A stretch of DNA of 64,000 nucleotides. It comes from Halorubrum cibi (GTDB taxonomy: Archaea > Halobacteriota > Halobacteria > Halobacteriales > Haloferacaceae). The first letter of the stretch is position 1. Every line of letters begins with the position of its first letter. The notes below the pieces were generated by a model, which saw only the letters and a program-made list of their open reading frames with translations, ran no database searches and was not told where the DNA came from. The position numbers and the translations under genes were made by a program. Shown here piece after piece: positions 28,108 through 36,197 of this stretch. The DNA lies in contig NZ_FXTD01000001.1 of the NCBI RefSeq assembly GCF_900182635.1, positions 186,001 to 250,000 of the forward strand, in the 5' to 3' direction.

Positions 28108-29544
28108 CTACGTCACCCCGCCCTCGCTCGTCGCGTACGCCTCGTGCGCCCCGGTCTCGAGGATCGCCTCGATCCGGTCGACGACCTCGAGGACGTCCGC
28201 GAAGGAGGTGTACGGCGCGGCCGGACACACCCGAACGACGTTCGGCGGCCGGAAGTCGACGACGACTCCCCGGTCCGTCAGGGCCGTGCTCAGCCGCTCG
28301 GCGTCGGGATGTTCCAGGGCCACGTGGCCGCCCCGGGCGTCGCGGTCTCGGGGTGTCCCGACCGAGACGTCGGGGAGTCGCTCGTCGACCGAGGCGATCA
28401 GGAAGTCGGTGAGCGCGAGCGACTTCGCCCGGATCCGCTCGATACCCGCCTCGCGAAGCGTCTCGACGGAGCCCTCAAGCGGGGCCGCCGCGAGCAGCGG
28501 CGGGGTGCCGATCTGCCACGCACCGGCCGAGTCGGCGGGGGTATACGTCAGGTTCATCTCGAACTGCGTCGCCTTCTCGTGGCCCCACCAGCCGGCGAGC
28601 GCGGGGGTGAGCCCGTGGTGTCGTTCGGCGACGAACAGCGCGCCGATCGAGCCGGGTCCGGCGTTGAGGTATTTGTACGTACACCAGACCGCGAAGTCGA
28701 CGCCCGCGTCGGCGAAGGCGTGCGGCACCGCCCCGACCGAGTGGGCGGCGTCGAATCCCGCGTACGCGCCGGCGTCGTGTGCGGCTCGCGCGACCCGCTC
28801 GACGTCGAACAGCTGGCCCGAGCGGTAGAGCGCGGTCGGCATGAAGACGATCCCCACGTCGTCGTGCTCCGCGAGCGCGGCCTCGACGTCGGCGGGATCG
28901 ATCGTCCGACCGTCCCGGCTCTCGACGGTCCGGAGCTTCTCCTCCGGATCGATCCCTCGCGAGCGGAGCTGTGCGCGGATCGCGTAGTGATCGGAGGGGA
29001 AATCCAGGTCGTTGACCAGTACCGCGGGGTCGACGTCGGGGTTCCCGCCCGGAGCCCACGTCCCGTCGGCGGCCGCGTGTTCCGTTCGATCCGGGCCGTT
29101 TCCCGCGAGTAACTCGTCGAGGAAGGTTCCGACGAGCGTGTGGACGTTCACCGTGATCGAGTTGCCGACGACGACCTCCGCGGGGTCGGCACCGACGAGC
29201 GGTGCGAGCGCCGACCCGATCCGCTCGCCGACCTCGAACCACGGCGGGTCCGCATCGGTCCACCCGCCGATCAGCAGCTCGCGCCACTCGTCGACGACGC
29301 GGTCGAGGCTCGCGAGCGCGGCGTCGCTCGCGGGACCGAGGGAGTTGCCGTCCATGTACAACACGTCGCCGGGAACCGAGAACCGGTCCGCGAAGCCCGA
29401 GAGCGGGTCGTCCGCGTCGAGGCGGGCGGCGGTCTCCACCGGGTCCGATTCAAACCCGCCGCGATCGAGTGCCGCGTTCGCGAGGGCGTACGGGTCGTCT
29501 CCATTCGTGGTGGAGGACGCCGTTCCTCCGGATTCGCCGTCCAT
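28108..29544 (-). CDS. kynU: Kynureninase
   Basis: The 478-residue PLP enzyme cleaves kynurenine to anthranilate and alanine. Family signatures are VLYMDGNSLGPASDAAL near the N-terminus, GNSITVNVHTLVGTFLDELL, the FDAAHSVGAVPHAF segment, and the PLP-lysine region VWCTYKYLNAGPGSIGALFV. A short Ser/Thr-rich N-terminal extension precedes the fold. Upstream enzymes of tryptophan degradation are not in the window. It is convergent with the P450 gene and codirectional with the MFS transporter 85 bases upstream. Confidence 0.93.
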   Translation of the reverse strand: MDGESGGTASSTTNGDDPYALANAALDRGGFESDPVETAARLDADDPLSGFADRFSVPGDVLYMDGNSLGPASDAALASLDRVVDEWRELLIGGWTDADPPWFEVGERIGSALAPLVGADPAEVVVGNSITVNVHTLVGTFLDELLAGNGPDRTEHAAADGTWAPGGNPDVDPAVLVNDLDFPSDHYAIRAQLRSRGIDPEEKLRTVESRDGRTIDPADVEAALAEHDDVGIVFMPTALYRSGQLFDVERVARAAHDAGAYAGFDAAHSVGAVPHAFADAGVDFAVWCTYKYLNAGPGSIGALFVAERHHGLTPALAGWWGHEKATQFEMNLTYTPADSAGAWQIGTPPLLAAAPLEGSVETLREAGIERIRAKSLALTDFLIASVDERLPDVSVGTPRDRDARGGHVALEHPDAERLSTALTDRGVVVDFRPPNVVRVCPAAPYTSFADVLEVVDRIEAILETGAHEAYATSEGGVT

Positions 29545-29629
29545 ACGAGGAGGGACGCCGCCGGCGACAAAGTCCTTCCGGGGGCCGTTCTCGGCCCGTG
29601 ATCGCCGCGAGCGCGACGGCGCTCGACGG

Positions 29630-30898
29630 TCACTCTCGCGACTCGCCGAACCGGTCGACGGAGCCGGAGGCGAGCGCGCCGCAGACGGCGATCCCCGCGA
29701 GCACGAAGAACAGCTCCCGGGTGCCGGCGACCGTGAGGACGAACCCGGCGAGGCCGGCCCCGAGCGATCCGACGCCGAAGATCCCGACGTAGGTGTACCC
29801 GAACGAGAGCCCCCGCGTTCCCGGCGGCGAGTAGGCGGCGACGGTCGCCTGCGAGAGCGGCTGGACCGTGAACAGCGCGACGCCGAGCAGTCCGGAGACG
29901 AGCAGGAACGACCAGATACGGCCGGTGGCGGGCACGAACGCCAGCGCGAGCGCGGCGAGGATCGACATGAAGTAGACGAGCCCGCGCTCGGGCGGGATCC
30001 GGTCGGCGATGCGGCCGCCGAGGTACTGCCCGGGGATGCCGACCATCAGGATCGCGACGTAGAGGTACCGCGCGGGGTCGAACTCCTCGGCGTAGGGGCC
30101 CTCGGGATCGACGAGTTGGAGGTCGGCGAACCCGCCGAGCGTGTCGCCGAGCAGGCCCGGGAGGAACGTGAGGAACGTCCGGTAGTAGAGCCCGCTGAAC
30201 GTGACGAACACCAACACGAGCGCGAACCCGAGCGTCAACAGCGCCCGCGTGTCGCCGACGAAGCCGGCGAGCGAGTCGCCGAGGGTGACGTTCGCGGATT
30301 CGTTCGTGTCTCCGCCCTCCTCGTCGGTCTCGCCGGCGGCCGCGAGCGCGGCGTCGACGTCGACGGTGAAGCCGTAGCCCGCGACGAGGAACGCGGGGAC
30401 CGTGAGCAGCGCGGCGACGACCCGCCAGTCGAAGGCGAGGAGCAGCAGGACAGCCGCGAGCGGGCCGAGCGCGATCCCGAGGTTGCCGCCGATGCCGTGG
30501 TAGCCGAGGGCGGTTCCGCGGCGCTCGACCGCCTTCGAGAGCAGCGTGAGCCCCGCCGGGTGGTAGACGCTCGCGGTGACGCCCCACACCGCGAGCGCGA
30601 GCGCGAGTACCGGGAGGCTCGGAGCGGCCCCGACGAGCAGGAACGAACCGCCCATCCCGAGCAGGCACGCGATGATGACCGGCTTCGAGCCGAAGCGGTC
30701 GACGACCACGCCGCCGGGGAGCGCGCCGACGCCGAAGAGCCCGTAGCCGACCGTGACGAGGGCTCCGAGGGTCGCGGCCGTGGTCGAGAACTCCGCGATC
30801 CACACCGTGAGTAGGATCGGGATGGACAGCTCGTAGGTGTGGACGAGCCCGTGGGAACTCGCCGTGAAGGCGACGATGCGTCGCTCGTTCGCGTCCAT
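29630..30898 (-). CDS. Major facilitator superfamily transporter
   Basis: The 422-residue protein has about 12 hydrophobic segments split by a long acidic central loop (AALAAAGETDEEGGDTNES, about residues 185-205). The TM2-TM3 motif is present as GVVVDRFGSKPVII. ATG at 30898 gives MDANERRIVAFTASSHGLVH; longer upstream reading of the same frame crosses the histidine kinase gene and is rejected. Substrate unknown; it looks like a drug or metabolite exporter of the YNFM/fosmidomycin-resistance kind. Confidence 0.9.
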   Translation of the reverse strand: MDANERRIVAFTASSHGLVHTYELSIPILLTVWIAEFSTTAATLGALVTVGYGLFGVGALPGGVVVDRFGSKPVIIACLLGMGGSFLLVGAAPSLPVLALALAVWGVTASVYHPAGLTLLSKAVERRGTALGYHGIGGNLGIALGPLAAVLLLLAFDWRVVAALLTVPAFLVAGYGFTVDVDAALAAAGETDEEGGDTNESANVTLGDSLAGFVGDTRALLTLGFALVLVFVTFSGLYYRTFLTFLPGLLGDTLGGFADLQLVDPEGPYAEEFDPARYLYVAILMVGIPGQYLGGRIADRIPPERGLVYFMSILAALALAFVPATGRIWSFLLVSGLLGVALFTVQPLSQATVAAYSPPGTRGLSFGYTYVGIFGVGSLGAGLAGFVLTVAGTRELFFVLAGIAVCGALASGSVDRFGESRE

Positions 30899-31027
30899 GT
30901 GAACCCGACGTTTACCGGGGGCGGGCATAATCCCGAGGGTACATGACGGAGTTGCCGGGACGGCGGCGTCGTGCGGCTCGCGTACCCCAACCGTTTTCGG
31001 GGCGTGCGAGGAACTCGAGGTTCGAGA

Positions 31028-32728
31028 ATGGATCCGGTCCTGCTCAGCCACGTGGCGGTCTTCGCCGTCTCCGCGCTCGCCTGCGTGGCGAGCCTCCCGC
31101 ACGTGCGGAGCATCCGCCACGCCGATACCCGTCGCGGGTTGGCGGCGCTCCTCCTCTCGGTCGCCGTCTGGTCGGTCGGCTACGTCGGGTACTTGCTCGC
31201 TCCGACGGCCGCGGGCAAGATCACGTGGTACACGGTCGGGTTCGTGTTCGCGTTCGTCGCCGTCGGTGCCTGGTTGTACTTCTGTGCCGCCTACACCGGA
31301 CGCCCCCCGAGACAGGCGCCGTACCGAAACGTCGCGATCGCCGTCTTCGTGGTCCTCACCGCCCTCAAGGTCACGAACGCGTTTCACGGGCTCTACTTCA
31401 CGACCGCGTGGGCAACGGAGCCGTTTCCCCACCTCGCGATCCGCCATCAGGTGCTCTACTGGCTCGTCCTCGGGCTGTCGTACGTCGTGATCGCCATCGG
31501 CTTCTTCATGCTGCTCGAGCGGTTCCACTACACGGGCGCCGACAGCCGTCCGCTCGCGGTCCTCGTCGGCGTGACGGCGATCCCCGTCGCCGCGACGCTC
31601 TTTGGCGACCGGGTGGAGTGGCTGCTCCCGCTGATGTACGAGCCGCCGGGGGTCGCGCTGTTCGCGGTCGGAACGCTCTTCGTGTACAGCAACCGCCTCG
31701 AGACGATCCGGCTCACCGGGGCGTCGGACAAGCCGGCGATCTACCTCGACGCCGACGGCCGCGTTCGCGACTACAACACCGCGGCACGGGAGATCCTTCC
31801 GTCTCTCGCGGACTCGATCGGAGATCCGCTCGCGTCGGTGAACGCCGTCGTCGCCGAACGCCTGGAAACGGACGGGGTGTGTTCGATCGATCGGGACGGC
31901 GATCCGCGATCCTACGAGGTCGTGAACACCCCTTTCACCGTCGGGGACGTTCCGACCGGACGGCTCGTGACGCTCACGGACGTGACCGACCGGGAGGCGT
32001 ACCGGCGACAGCTCGAGGTGAAAACGGAGCAGCTCGAGGCGTTGAACCGCGTCGTCAGACACGACATCCGGAACGACATGGCCGTGATCCTCGGCTGGAT
32101 GGAGACGTTCGAGGGGCGCGTCGACGACGACCTCGAACCGGTCCTCGACCGCGTCCTCCGAAAGGGGACGCACGTCGTCGAACTCACCGAGAACGCCCGC
32201 GCTTTCGTCGAGTCCCTCTCGGAGGGCGAGATGACGAACCTCCGCCCGATCGACGTGCGGGAAACGGTCGGTGCGGAGATCGCGGCCGTTCGAGAATCGT
32301 TCCCCGACGCGACGTTCCGCGTCGACGGCGAGATACCGGACGTGCGGGTTCGCGGCAACGAGATGCTCTCGTCGGTCCTCCGGAATCTCCTCGAGAACGC
32401 GGTCCGGCACAACGACGAGGCGGTCCCCGAGGTGGCGGTCGCCGTCGAGACGACGGACGAGACCGTCAGGATCTCGGTGCGGGATAACGGGCCGGGGATA
32501 CCCGACGAGCGGAAAGAGGAGGTCTTCGGCAAGGGCGAGAAGGGACTGGAGAGCCCCGGAACCGGCATCGGGTTGTATCTCGTTCACGTGTTGACGAGCC
32601 AGTTCGGCGGCGAGGTGTGGGTTGAGGACAACGATCCCAAGGGGTCGGTGTTCGTCGTCGAACTCGTGGACGCGAACCGATCGGACGAGGCAGATCGGTC
32701 GGACGAGGCAGATCGGTCGAACTCGTGA
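31028..32728 (+). CDS. Membrane sensor histidine kinase (7TM - PAS - HisKA - HATPase)
   Basis: The 566-residue protein has seven N-terminal membrane helices (about 1-225) of the haloarchaeal 7TM sensor type, then a PAS-like domain (about 232-330) and a kinase core. The H box is VVRHDIRNDMAVILGW, with N box LLENAVRHND, G1 DNGPGIP and G2 GTGIGLYL. The C-terminal tail is an acidic repeat (DRSDEA)n produced by 18-base units. A 59-base duplication of the 3' end (32658-32716 and 32717-32775) shifts frame and creates the present stop. Ligand and partner regulator are unknown. Confidence 0.93.
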   Translation: MDPVLLSHVAVFAVSALACVASLPHVRSIRHADTRRGLAALLLSVAVWSVGYVGYLLAPTAAGKITWYTVGFVFAFVAVGAWLYFCAAYTGRPPRQAPYRNVAIAVFVVLTALKVTNAFHGLYFTTAWATEPFPHLAIRHQVLYWLVLGLSYVVIAIGFFMLLERFHYTGADSRPLAVLVGVTAIPVAATLFGDRVEWLLPLMYEPPGVALFAVGTLFVYSNRLETIRLTGASDKPAIYLDADGRVRDYNTAAREILPSLADSIGDPLASVNAVVAERLETDGVCSIDRDGDPRSYEVVNTPFTVGDVPTGRLVTLTDVTDREAYRRQLEVKTEQLEALNRVVRHDIRNDMAVILGWMETFEGRVDDDLEPVLDRVLRKGTHVVELTENARAFVESLSEGEMTNLRPIDVRETVGAEIAAVRESFPDATFRVDGEIPDVRVRGNEMLSSVLRNLLENAVRHNDEAVPEVAVAVETTDETVRISVRDNGPGIPDERKEEVFGKGEKGLESPGTGIGLYLVHVLTSQFGGEVWVEDNDPKGSVFVVELVDANRSDEADRSDEADRSNS

Positions 32729-32822
32729 ACGCGGACCGATCGGACGAGGCAGATCGGTCGGACGAGGCAGATCGGTCGGACGAGGCAGATCGGTCGGACG
32801 AGGCGGGCGACGCGGATCGGTC
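32658..32822 (+). repeat. 59-bp duplication and 18-bp tandem repeats at the kinase 3' end
   Basis: Two 59-base copies (32658-32716, 32717-32775) differ at two positions and are followed by further 18-base units of the type GATCGGTCGGACGAGGCA, each coding Asp-Arg-Ser-Asp-Glu-Ala. Because 59 is not a multiple of 3, the second copy is read out of frame by the kinase. Its in-frame equivalent continues beyond as an untranslated tail starting at a GTG (32725). Confidence 0.8.
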
Positions 32823-32863
32823 GGTCGATGGAAACCCGAACCTATCTTTCCACGAGGAGAGAA

Positions 32864-32883
32864 TCCCGGCGTTTACGCCGGGA
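32864..32883. repeat. Left-end hairpin of the IS200/IS605-type remnant
   Basis: TCCCGGCG and CGCCGGGA form an 8-bp stem around a TTTA loop. The same loop with a related stem occurs at the right end, as expected for the subterminal hairpins recognised by HUH transposases of this family. Confidence 0.55.
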
Positions 32884-32902
32884 GTGAATCCGACAACGCT
32901 GA

Positions 32903-33781
32903 CACGATCCTGACAACAATCGGGTCCGACTCTCGAAAGGCTCGAATCTGAAAGAACACTTCTCAGACTTCCTGCTTTGCGAGTACCAGACCCGGCCAGA
33001 CGTTGACCTCTCGGAAGTCAACAGCGTACAGAACGTTCGTGCCGTCTGGAACGGTGACGAATGGGAACTTCATTTCGTCTGTAAGGTCGAACTCGAAACA
33101 GTGGATTCGGCTGGCGACGGCATCGCAGGGATCGACCTCGGCATCACAAACATCGCCACGGTCGCGTTCCCCGATGAATACGTGTTGTATCCCGGTAACT
33201 CGCTCAAAGAAGACAAACACTACTTCACCAGAGCCGAGTACGACACCGAGGGAGAGAACGGCCCGTCAGAGCAGTCGAGGTGGGCGCGTCGGAAACTCTC
33301 TGAACGTGAGACACACTTCTACCACACGCTGACGGACGCCATCATCACGGAGTGTGTCGAACGCGGTGTTGGCACGCTCGCGGTGAGTTGGCCTGAAGAC
33401 GTGCGTGAGTCAGATTGGGGCAAAACCGGCAATAAGAAACTACACTCGTGGGCGTTCGACCGCATCTACCAGTACCTCGAATACAAAGGCGAGATGCGGG
33501 GTGTTGCGGTGCTGAAAGAGAACGAGTGGAATACCTCGAAAACGTGTTCCCGCTGTGGAGACGATACGAGATCGAACCGTGTCGAACGTGGCTTGTACGT
33601 CTGCTCGTCGTGCGAGTTGGTAGCCAACGCGGATTGTAACGGGGCGGAGAATATGCGTCAGAAGATAACTCCGAGTCCTCACGGCGAGGATAGGAGTAAC
33701 GGCTGTGTGGCACAGCCATCGACACACTTGTTCGACCGCGAGAGCGGGACGTTTCACACGAGAGAACAGGTCGTGTCGTAG
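32903..33781 (+). pseudogene. tnpB: TnpB (IS605 OrfB-like RNA-guided nuclease), N-terminus missing
   Basis: The frame is open from 32903 after TGA codons at 32885 and 32900. It encodes the RuvC-like half only: RuvC-I GIDLGITNIATV with its Asp, a WPEDVRE region for RuvC-II, the zinc finger CSRCG and CSSC, and RuvC-III ANADCNGAENM with its Asp. About the first 130-150 residues of a normal TnpB (bridge, WED/REC region) and any start codon are absent; the first in-frame GTG is at 33101. In Halobacterium, RNAs overlap the tnpB 3' end, so the 3' part plus the right-end hairpin may still make a guide-type RNA. Confidence 0.85.
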
Positions 33782-33813
33782 ACCAGCAAATATCCCACCT
33801 GCGGCACGGGAAG

Positions 33814-33833
33814 CCTCGCCGTTTACGGCGAGG
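33814..33833. repeat. Right-end hairpin of the IS200/IS605-type remnant
   Basis: CCTCGCCG and CGGCGAGG pair around a TTTA loop, 33 bases after the tnpB stop. It is followed by AGGATGTCAC. In active TnpB systems the guide segment would begin directly after this right end. Confidence 0.6.
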
Positions 33834-33873
33834 AGGATGTCACAGCGCGGTCGACCGGGAACGCCCACCCGAC

Positions 33874-34197
33874 ATGTCGTGGTACCTCCTGATACTCGCC
33901 GGGCTCTTCGAGATCGCGTGGACGGTCGGACTCGAGTACTCCGAAGGGTTCTCCAAACCCGTTCCCACCCTCGCGACCGGCGTCGCCATCGTGGTCAGTA
34001 TGGTCCTCTTAGCGCGGGCGGTCGAGGACCTCCCCGTGGGCACGGCCTACGCGGTGTGGACCGGAATCGGGGCCGTCGGCACCGCGTCCCTCGGAGTTGT
34101 CCTCTTCGACGAACCGGCCACGCTCGTCCGTGCCGGGTGTATCGGCCTGATAGTCGCCGGTATCGTCGGCCTCCACCTCGCGTCCGGCGGGCACTGA
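33874..34197 (+). CDS. sugE: SMR-family exporter, SugE/Gdx type
   Basis: The 107-residue membrane protein has four transmembrane helices and the conserved membrane Glu in TM1 (LAGLFEIAWTVGLEYSEGF). WTVGLEYSEGFSKP resembles the SugE/Gdx (guanidinium exporter) subgroup more than the EmrE multidrug group. TM4 is AGCIGLIVAGIVGLHLA. The protein works as an antiparallel dimer exchanging a cation for protons. Guanidinium as substrate is inferred from the subgroup. No guanidine riboswitch was seen upstream, where the tnpB remnant lies. Confidence 0.9.
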   Translation: MSWYLLILAGLFEIAWTVGLEYSEGFSKPVPTLATGVAIVVSMVLLARAVEDLPVGTAYAVWTGIGAVGTASLGVVLFDEPATLVRAGCIGLIVAGIVGLHLASGGH

Positions 34198-34238
34198 GGT
34201 CGCCGGGGATCGCTCGCCGGGAGCCGATTCGCCGGCGA

Positions 34239-34805
34239 TCACTCCACCGCGTTCAGATCGTAGGCGTCCGGGTGGTCGGGCTCCTTCCAGCCCTCCTTGC
34301 CGCTCCAGGAGTCCACGTCGAGCCGATAGACGGCGGTCCGGTCGATGGACTCGTCGGCCATCTCCTCGTAGTCCTCCCCCGGCGTCAACTGGGGGGCGAA
34401 CTTCCCCATGAAGCGCTCGAGGACGCGTCGTTTCTCCGCCCGTTCCGTGACGAAGCCGACGGTGCCGTAGGCGACGACGCTCGAGTACTCGACGGTGAAG
34501 TTCACCGGCTCGTCGGCCGGGACGTATCGGCCCTTCTCGCTCGTCGTGAAGCTGGCCTTCGGCCCGTCGCCGTCCTCGACGAGATCGTGTGCCCGCCCGG
34601 CCTGCGCGCCGTGGAGGTAGATCGCGCCCGCCTCGGGATCGTAGACGAAGAGTTGTGTCACGAGGTGCGGCGCGTCGTCGTCGACGAGCCCGAGCACCCC
34701 CGTCTCCTGCTCGGCGAGGAACTCCGGGATCCACGACGAGTCGTCGACCGCCTTCCCCTGATAGCGGATCGAGTCGGAGACGTCGTCGGGCGTTCGGTCG
34801 GTCAT
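34239..34805 (-). CDS. Pyridoxamine 5'-phosphate oxidase-like FMN-binding protein
   Basis: The 188-residue split-barrel flavoprotein candidate shows VLGLVDDDAPHLVTQLFVYD, AIYLHGAQAGRAHDLV and ASFTTSEKGRYVPADEPVNF, with the later FTVEYSSVVAYGTVGFV strand pair. The arrangement matches the PNPOx-like putative oxidoreductases that bind FMN, F420 or heme, not true PdxH. ATG at 34805 (MTDRTPDDVSDS) is preferred over a GTG 17 codons upstream. Substrate not known. Confidence 0.85.
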   Translation of the reverse strand: MTDRTPDDVSDSIRYQGKAVDDSSWIPEFLAEQETGVLGLVDDDAPHLVTQLFVYDPEAGAIYLHGAQAGRAHDLVEDGDGPKASFTTSEKGRYVPADEPVNFTVEYSSVVAYGTVGFVTERAEKRRVLERFMGKFAPQLTPGEDYEEMADESIDRTAVYRLDVDSWSGKEGWKEPDHPDAYDLNAVE

Positions 34806-34913
34806 GCGGGGTGATAGCGATGACGTCGGTAAAATCTTATCGTCGACACGACCCAAAACTCATGGCGGTACGTACGATACGGTCCGTCGAGAGAGATCCG
34901 AGGAGATGGATTC

Positions 34914-35744
34914 GTGATAGTCGAGCAGTTCTCCCAGACGTTCGGCACGAACCCGGTCGTCCACGGCTTGGTGGGCGGCCTGGTCATCGCCACCCTCAAC
35001 CTCCTTGGTGCCTCCCTGATATTCGTCTGGCGGAACCCCTCGGAGCGCGCCATGGACGGCGCGCTCGGATTCGCGGCGGGCGTCATGCTCGCCGCGAGTT
35101 TCACGAGTCTCATCATCCCCGGTATCGAGACGTATACCCCGAGCGGAAGCCCGCTCCCGGTACTCATCGGGGTGGCTCTCGGTGCGCTGTTTCTGGACCG
35201 TTCGGACGTGTTCATCCCGCACGCCCACTTTCTCCTCTCGGGGCGGCGCCGAGGGGACGCGGCGGATCCGGGCGATGACCTTCCCGTGGACGACGACCGT
35301 CTCGCCGGCGTCGTGTTGTTCATCTTGGCGATCACCCTTCACAACATGCCGGAGGGGCTCGCCGTCGGCGTCGGCTTCGGCAGCGGTGACCTGGAGAACG
35401 CAATCCCGTTGATGCTCGCCATCGGGATCCAGAACATCCCCGAGGGGCTCGCGGTGTCCGTGGCGGCGATCAACGCCGGCCTGGACAAGCGGTTCTACGC
35501 GGTGTTCACCGGGATCCGATCCGGTATCGTGGAGATCCCGCTCGCGATTCTCGGCGCGTACGCCGTCCAGACGGTGTCGGCGCTGCTCCCGTACGCGATG
35601 GGATTCGCCGCCGGGGCCATGCTGTTCGTCATCAGCGATGAGATCGTTCCGGAGACCCACATGGAGGGGAACGAACGGGTCGCCACCCTGGGGACGATAT
35701 TCGGGACGATCGTCATGCTCTATCTGGACATCTCGCTCGGCTGA
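34914..35744 (+). CDS. ZIP family divalent metal transporter
   Basis: The 276-residue protein has about eight membrane helices. The metal-site helices are TLHNMPEGLAVGVGFGSGD (TM4) and IGIQNIPEGLAVSVAA (TM5), which carry the HNxPEG signature. The loop between TM3 and TM4 has PHAHFLLSGRRRGDAADPGDD, less His-rich than in eukaryotic ZIPs. The start is GTG at 34914; the nearby ATGs are out of frame. Zinc or iron uptake is likely. It is the last chromosomal gene before the integrated element. Confidence 0.92.
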   Translation: MIVEQFSQTFGTNPVVHGLVGGLVIATLNLLGASLIFVWRNPSERAMDGALGFAAGVMLAASFTSLIIPGIETYTPSGSPLPVLIGVALGALFLDRSDVFIPHAHFLLSGRRRGDAADPGDDLPVDDDRLAGVVLFILAITLHNMPEGLAVGVGFGSGDLENAIPLMLAIGIQNIPEGLAVSVAAINAGLDKRFYAVFTGIRSGIVEIPLAILGAYAVQTVSALLPYAMGFAAGAMLFVISDEIVPETHMEGNERVATLGTIFGTIVMLYLDISLG

Positions 35745-35998
35745 TTCACGCAGATCACCCCGATTTCCCTCGATGAAATCAGCAGACAGCGAGGACCCGG
35801 ATATACGGTAGATGTGAACTCTCCGTTCCGGAGTGAGTTAGTTCCGTATTCTAAATAGAGTATTTTGGAGAGAAAGAGCCCGTGCTGTCGAATTTAGGAA
35901 CCTTCGAAAAGATAACCAACAGTTATGGACTCGCGGGGTCCCCGCGAGCGAAGCGAGCGGGGGCACGCGAGGAAACGAGACGAACGAAGTGAGTCGAG
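35745..35998. other. Chromosomal flank of the element with a partial tRNA-Ala 3' copy
   Basis: No gene. The stretch 35810-35925 is AT-rich compared with the chromosome. At 35926-35938 the 13 bases TGGACTCGCGGGG repeat the outermost part of the 33-bp attachment sequence, followed by GC-rich inverted repeats (CCCCGC and GCGGGG around 35939-35962). Confidence 0.5.
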
Positions 35999-36031
35999 TG
36001 GACTCGCGGGGATTTGAACCCCGGGCCTCTT
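35999..36031 (-). repeat. Left attachment repeat (displaced 3' end of tRNA-Ala)
   Basis: This 33-base sequence is identical to 56259-56291 and corresponds to the T-arm, acceptor 3' strand and discriminator of tRNA-Ala. Identity ends at 36032 (T here, C at 56292) and at 35998 (G here, A at 56258). It is the classical trace of integrase-mediated insertion into a tRNA gene 3' end. Confidence 0.93.
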
Positions 36032-36040
36032 TGCCTTGCT

Positions 36041-36076
36041 CGGAAGGTTCGGCGCTTCGCGCCTCACAACCTTCCG
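36041..36076. repeat. 9-bp inverted repeat next to the left attachment site
   Basis: CGGAAGGTT (36041-36049) pairs with AACCTTCCG (36068-36076). It lies just inside the element and before the integrase start, a typical place for integrase arm sites or an excision-factor site. Confidence 0.4.
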
Positions 36077-36197
36077 CACCGCGCCGCAAAGGGGCACACG
36101 GGTTCGGTTCAAATCGCCCGCTCGTCCATCCCTCGGCCTTCGGCCATCGGTGCCGCACCGCACAACGGAGCTCGTGTGAACGGTTACAGCAACATCC

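Larger units (their letters stand above)
32860..33845 (+). mobile_element. Decayed tnpB-only IS200/IS605-family element
   Basis: The boundaries are approximate, set by two TTTA-loop hairpins (32864-32883 and 33814-33833) that flank a 5'-truncated tnpB. No tnpA is present, so it could only have moved with help in trans. It sits between the histidine kinase tail repeats and the SMR exporter gene. Confidence 0.65.

Noticed and set aside
29630-32587. 985-residue minus-strand frame covering the MFS gene and the histidine kinase gene
   Set aside because: Only the part from 30898 down reads as MFS transporter; the upper two thirds are the complement of the kinase gene.
36095-36125. tRNA T-arm-like GGTTCAAATC near the integrase
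   Set aside because: The flanking bases do not form acceptor or anticodon stems; no complete tRNA can be folded.
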